From NCBI GenBank assembly GCA_046757925.1, contig JBHHZE010000010.1, positions 1 through 64,000 on the forward strand: a stretch of DNA of 64,000 nucleotides, given 5' to 3'. Of the stretch, positions 61,345 to 64,000 are shown piece by piece (position 1 is the first letter of the stretch; each line of letters opens with the position of its first letter). This DNA comes from JAZDCZ01 sp046757925. Its GTDB lineage: Bacteria > Gemmatimonadota > Gemmatimonadetes > Gemmatimonadales > GWC2-71-9. A program made the position numbers and the translations under genes. The notes under the pieces were generated by a model. The model had not been told where the DNA came from and searched no databases. It saw nothing but the letters and a program-made list of their open reading frames with translations.

Positions 61345-62891
61345 CCGGAAAGTCCTTCCTTTCTCAACCTACCTCTGTCGATCTTCCCTAGATGGGTCTT
61401 TGGCAATGTTTCCATGAAGACGACCTTTCGTGGGTGCTTGTACGGCTCTAGGTGGTTCCTACAGAACTCGCGTAATTCGTCTTCCAAATCTGCGCTCTTT
61501 TCGGTCGCAACTACAAACGCATGGGGCTTGGTGAGACCGCGGTCGTTGACTACACCTACTACGGCTACTTCTCTCACCGCCGGATGCGAGAGCAAGCACT
61601 CTTCGACCTCCTGGGGTGAGAGCCACTTACCAGCCACCTTTAGCATGTCGTCGCCGCGACCACAGTACGTGAAATATCCATCCGCGTCGCGACATACCAT
61701 ATCTCCCGAAACATACCACTCACCACGAAACGCCTGTTTGCTCTTTGCCATCTGCTGCCAATAGCCGATCGCCCTCGATTCTCCCTTCACCCAAAGCCAT
61801 CCAATCTCCCCGTTTCCGAGCTCATTCCCGGATTCGTCACAGACTCTTACTTCAAAACCTGGAACGGCCTTACCCAAAGTACCGGGTTTGACGTCGCCGA
61901 TCCGGTTGGACAGAAATATGTGCCACATCTCGGCCGTACCCAGTCCGTCGAGCACCTCCACACCAAACATTTCTTTCCAGCGGGTATACAACTCTACCGG
62001 CAAGGCCTCTCCAGCCGAAGTGACGACGCGGAGCGACGATAAGTCGCTCGTGCCGGCCGCAGGGTGACATACCATCTGATTGATCATTGTTGGAACGTTG
62101 ATCAAGATCGTGGGACGATGTTCCGCAATCTTCGCGAACAGGACCTCGGCGGTGCAGCGTTCGGGGAAAAGCACCGCCGCTGCTCCTACCGAGAACGGGA
62201 ACAACAAGTTAGAACCAGTCGCATAGCCGAAGTACAACTTGGGAACCGAGAGTGTAACATCATCCTGGGTGTAATGTATGACCTGCTTGGCGTAGCACTC
62301 GGTAGTGTTCGCAAAAGAGAGGTGAGTCTGCACGACACCCTTCGGACGGCCTGTCGTACCGCCGGAGAAGAGCCACACCGCTGCATCGTCCCGATGGGTC
62401 CGGTACGTTTCAATGTGGTCTGAAGCCCTTGCTATACGACTATCCAACTCCGAATCTCCCACGACGAGAAGTGCTGCCAGGTCATGAGCGGCACGAGCCG
62501 CTGATTCGAAGGTGGAACGTTTATCCCGGTGAACCACCGCAACTCGTGCACGAGTGTATCTGTAGAAGTGGCGTACCGCATCTTCGCCGAGGTCCGGATT
62601 GACCATTACCACAACCGCCCCGATCTTCAGAGTGCCAAATAGAGCCGCGACAAATTCCGGGGCATCGGGAAGGGCAATCATGACCCGCTGTTCCGGCATC
62701 ACACCTGAATCTCGGAGCAGATTGCCGAATTTGTTGGCGAGTTGGTGGATTTCCTGATAAGTAAGAGTGTTGCCTCCGGTATGGATGGCTGGTCTGTGAC
62801 CCATCCCGTCACGGATTCTAGCGTCCAGGAAGTACTCAGCAATATTAAATTCTTCGGGTGGCTGAAAGCTCATGCGTGCAATGATGCTCAT
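61341..62891 (-). CDS. Benzoate-CoA-ligase-like acyl-CoA synthetase (ANL family), copy 1
   Basis: A 516-residue adenylate-forming enzyme: ATP motif FSGGTTGRPKG, A5 DGLGTAEMW, A7 SGDMVCRD and the A10 lysine in PKTHLGKIDRGRL. The N-terminus (FNIAEYFLDARI) resembles benzoate/4-hydroxybenzoate-CoA ligases. It is first in the minus-strand chain CoA ligase, propeller, CoA ligase, M14 peptidase, all overlapping. It is divergent from the creatininase-like gene (48 bases between starts). Confidence 0.9.
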   Translation of the reverse strand: MSIIARMSFQPPEEFNIAEYFLDARIRDGMGHRPAIHTGGNTLTYQEIHQLANKFGNLLRDSGVMPEQRVMIALPDAPEFVAALFGTLKIGAVVVMVNPDLGEDAVRHFYRYTRARVAVVHRDKRSTFESAARAAHDLAALLVVGDSELDSRIARASDHIETYRTHRDDAAVWLFSGGTTGRPKGVVQTHLSFANTTECYAKQVIHYTQDDVTLSVPKLYFGYATGSNLLFPFSVGAAAVLFPERCTAEVLFAKIAEHRPTILINVPTMINQMVCHPAAGTSDLSSLRVVTSAGEALPVELYTRWKEMFGVEVLDGLGTAEMWHIFLSNRIGDVKPGTLGKAVPGFEVRVCDESGNELGNGEIGWLWVKGESRAIGYWQQMAKSKQAFRGEWYVSGDMVCRDADGYFTYCGRGDDMLKVAGKWLSPQEVEECLLSHPAVREVAVVGVVNDRGLTKPHAFVVATEKSADLEDELREFCRNHLEPYKHPRKVVFMETLPKTHLGKIDRGRLRKEGLSG

Positions 62892-62939
62892 TCAATGGAG
62901 AATTGGTCAATATCTGAACATGGCACATAATCTCGCCCG

Positions 62940-63719
62940 ATGAGGGTTCTAAGTCTATTCGACTCGAGCTGGTGCGAGATCCGAGATTTGGATCGTTCCC
63001 GTACAATTGCTCTGCTCCCAGCCGGAGCCATCGAGGCTCACGGTCCGCATTTGCCGCTGGGGACAGACGTGATCATTTCCGAGGCAATGGCCCGAACTGC
63101 TGCCGAGCAGCTGGCAGCCATTGGCTACGAACCCTTGATCCTCCCCGCTCTCATGTACAGTGCCGCCCAATTCGGTGCCAACTTTCCAGGTACGATATCG
63201 CTGGACCCCGACGCAGTTTCAGCCACCATTCGTGGGATCGCCAATAGTCTGGCCGAGCACGGCATACGGGTCCTCGCGATCGCGAATTCTCATTTGGACC
63301 CGCTGCACATCGAATCTCTGAACGTCGCGGCGGAGCAAGTGCGCATGGAGACGCCCATGAAAGTCGTATTCCCCGATATTACAAGGAAGCCCTGGGCATC
63401 ACGCCTCACGGAAGAGTTCAGGAGCGGAGCCTGTCATGCCGGGCAATACGAGACATCGGTGGTGCTGGCTGAGCGCCCCGAACTGGTACAGGATAAGATC
63501 AGAATGGATCTCACGCCCAATCCCTCTTCCCTTTCCGCGGCAATCCGCGAGGGAAAGACTACATTCGAGGAAGCCGGTGGACACTTGGCATATTTTGGGC
63601 GCCCCGCCGATGCTTCTCCGGAAGAAGGCCGAGACACGATCGAAACGCTCGGAGCTATTCTCCGGGAGGCGATACTGGAAACCGTAACAGATATGAGGAA
63701 CGCTGATGGCGGTGGATAG
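62940..63719 (+). CDS. Creatininase-family amidohydrolase
   Basis: A 259-residue metal amidohydrolase. LLPAGAIEAHGPHLPLGTDV carries the acid/His metal ligands of the family, AIANSHLDP a further His, and CHAGQYETSV the C-terminal ligands (His and Glu). Typical members open cyclic amides (creatinine) or act on amidines; the substrate here is unknown. Its stop overlaps the start of the SDR gene by 14 bases, and it diverges from the CoA-ligase chain, so all may form one catabolic unit. Confidence 0.88.
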   Translation: MRVLSLFDSSWCEIRDLDRSRTIALLPAGAIEAHGPHLPLGTDVIISEAMARTAAEQLAAIGYEPLILPALMYSAAQFGANFPGTISLDPDAVSATIRGIANSLAEHGIRVLAIANSHLDPLHIESLNVAAEQVRMETPMKVVFPDITRKPWASRLTEEFRSGACHAGQYETSVVLAERPELVQDKIRMDLTPNPSSLSAAIREGKTTFEEAGGHLAYFGRPADASPEEGRDTIETLGAILREAILETVTDMRNADGGG

Positions 63720-64000
63720 ACCGCTACAACATAGAACCGCGGTGGTTACAGGCGGTGGCCGCGGGATCGGTGCCGACGTGGCACGTGCACTCACCACCGC
63801 TGGATGCCGAGTTGTGGTCACAGCTCGAACTCAGAGCCAGCTAGATGGACTGGTCGAGGAATTACGTTGTGCAGGACATGATGCGTGGGCGGTTCGATGC
63901 GATGTCTCTGATCAAACGAGTGTAACTGAGATGGCCCGCGCTGCCTATAGCTACCTCGATCACATTGATATCCTGGTGAACAACGCCGGCATAGCCTCGT
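63706..64000 (+). CDS. Short-chain dehydrogenase/reductase (partial, cut by window end)
   Basis: The first 98 residues of a classical SDR: VVTGGGRGIGADVA (NAD(P)-binding glycine motif), DILVNNAGIAS (NNAG). It starts at the ATG at 63706 within the end of the creatininase-family gene (14-base overlap), so the two are coupled. The catalytic part lies outside the window. It could oxidise a hydroxyacyl-CoA or alcohol made by the neighbours. Confidence 0.9.
   Translation, partial: MAVDRPLQHRTAVVTGGGRGIGADVARALTTAGCRVVVTARTQSQLDGLVEELRCAGHDAWAVRCDVSDQTSVTEMARAAYSYLDHIDILVNNAGIAS

Noticed and set aside
1..64000. CRISPR arrays, transposases, integrases, tRNA and rRNA genes
   Set aside because: Looked for direct-repeat/spacer patterns, recognisable transposase/integrase motifs and tRNA T-loop signatures; none convincing.

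Overview
The window (about 58% G+C by eye) looks like chromosome of a Gram-negative, outer-membrane-bearing, probably soil or sediment bacterium. The best guess is a Gemmatimonadota-like lineage. This is an inference from the gene repertoire: a Sec/lipoprotein-type (clade II) NosZ, an M56 'BlaR1' peptidase fused to a TonB-receptor-plug-like tail, a DUF1800/DUF1501 pair, many beta-propeller lipoproteins, and an AraC-type regulator with a degenerate front half. No rRNA, tRNA, CRISPR array or complete insertion sequence was found.

Layout. 0-3 kb: 5' part of a PLP-dependent threonine/serine dehydratase and gyrA with a clear promoter. 3-13.7 kb: one long minus-strand efflux locus, reading adaptor (MFP), TolC, RND, RND, then an operator region, a BlaI-type repressor and the M56-plug sensor. 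13.9-20.6 kb: an eroded accessory stretch with an AraC-like regulator, a duplicated hairpin-rich repeat, a beta-propeller lipoprotein, a two-gene operon ending in a 47-residue peptide with ten cysteines, an AraC pseudogene behind a 13-C tract, an ATPase without its P-loop, and a broken nucleotidyltransferase next to an antitoxin-like gene. 20.6-35.5 kb: metabolic and housekeeping genes, including an alcohol dehydrogenase, an Ig/TolB-propeller surface protein, an alpha-toroid protein, a NiCoT-like transporter, RNase H, dCMP deaminase, a LeuB-like dehydrogenase, thiolase, 3-hydroxyacyl-CoA dehydrogenase, squalene/phytoene synthase, thyA and folA. 35.5-45.5 kb: an EF-G paralogue, a lipoprotein, DUF1800 and DUF1501, an SDR, a thioesterase, a GT2 synthase, DoxX and a beta-barrel protein. 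45.6-49 kb: a GAF histidine kinase and a CusR-like two-component pair.

49-56 kb holds a nitrous-oxide-reduction locus: two small c-type cytochromes, lipoprotein-type nosZ, a four-helix membrane protein in the position of NosB, then nosD, nosF and nosY with overlapping ends. The cytochromes would feed electrons to NosZ and NosDFY would support its copper-sulfur centre. NosL and the usual ferredoxin-type electron donors are not in the window. 56-64 kb: an outer-membrane channel-like protein, an AgmX/PglI-C-domain protein, a minus-strand chain of two benzoate-CoA-ligase-like enzymes, a YVTN-propeller lipoprotein and an M14 carboxypeptidase, and a divergent creatininase-family amidohydrolase plus SDR running off the end. 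This last block looks like an undescribed acid or amide catabolic unit.

The points most worth a second look are the cysteine-rich peptide operon, the lipoprotein NosZ locus with its large 3' hairpin, the operator-bearing RND/BlaI/M56-plug locus, the RNase H lacking one catalytic acid, and the coupled CoA-ligase/propeller/peptidase unit.
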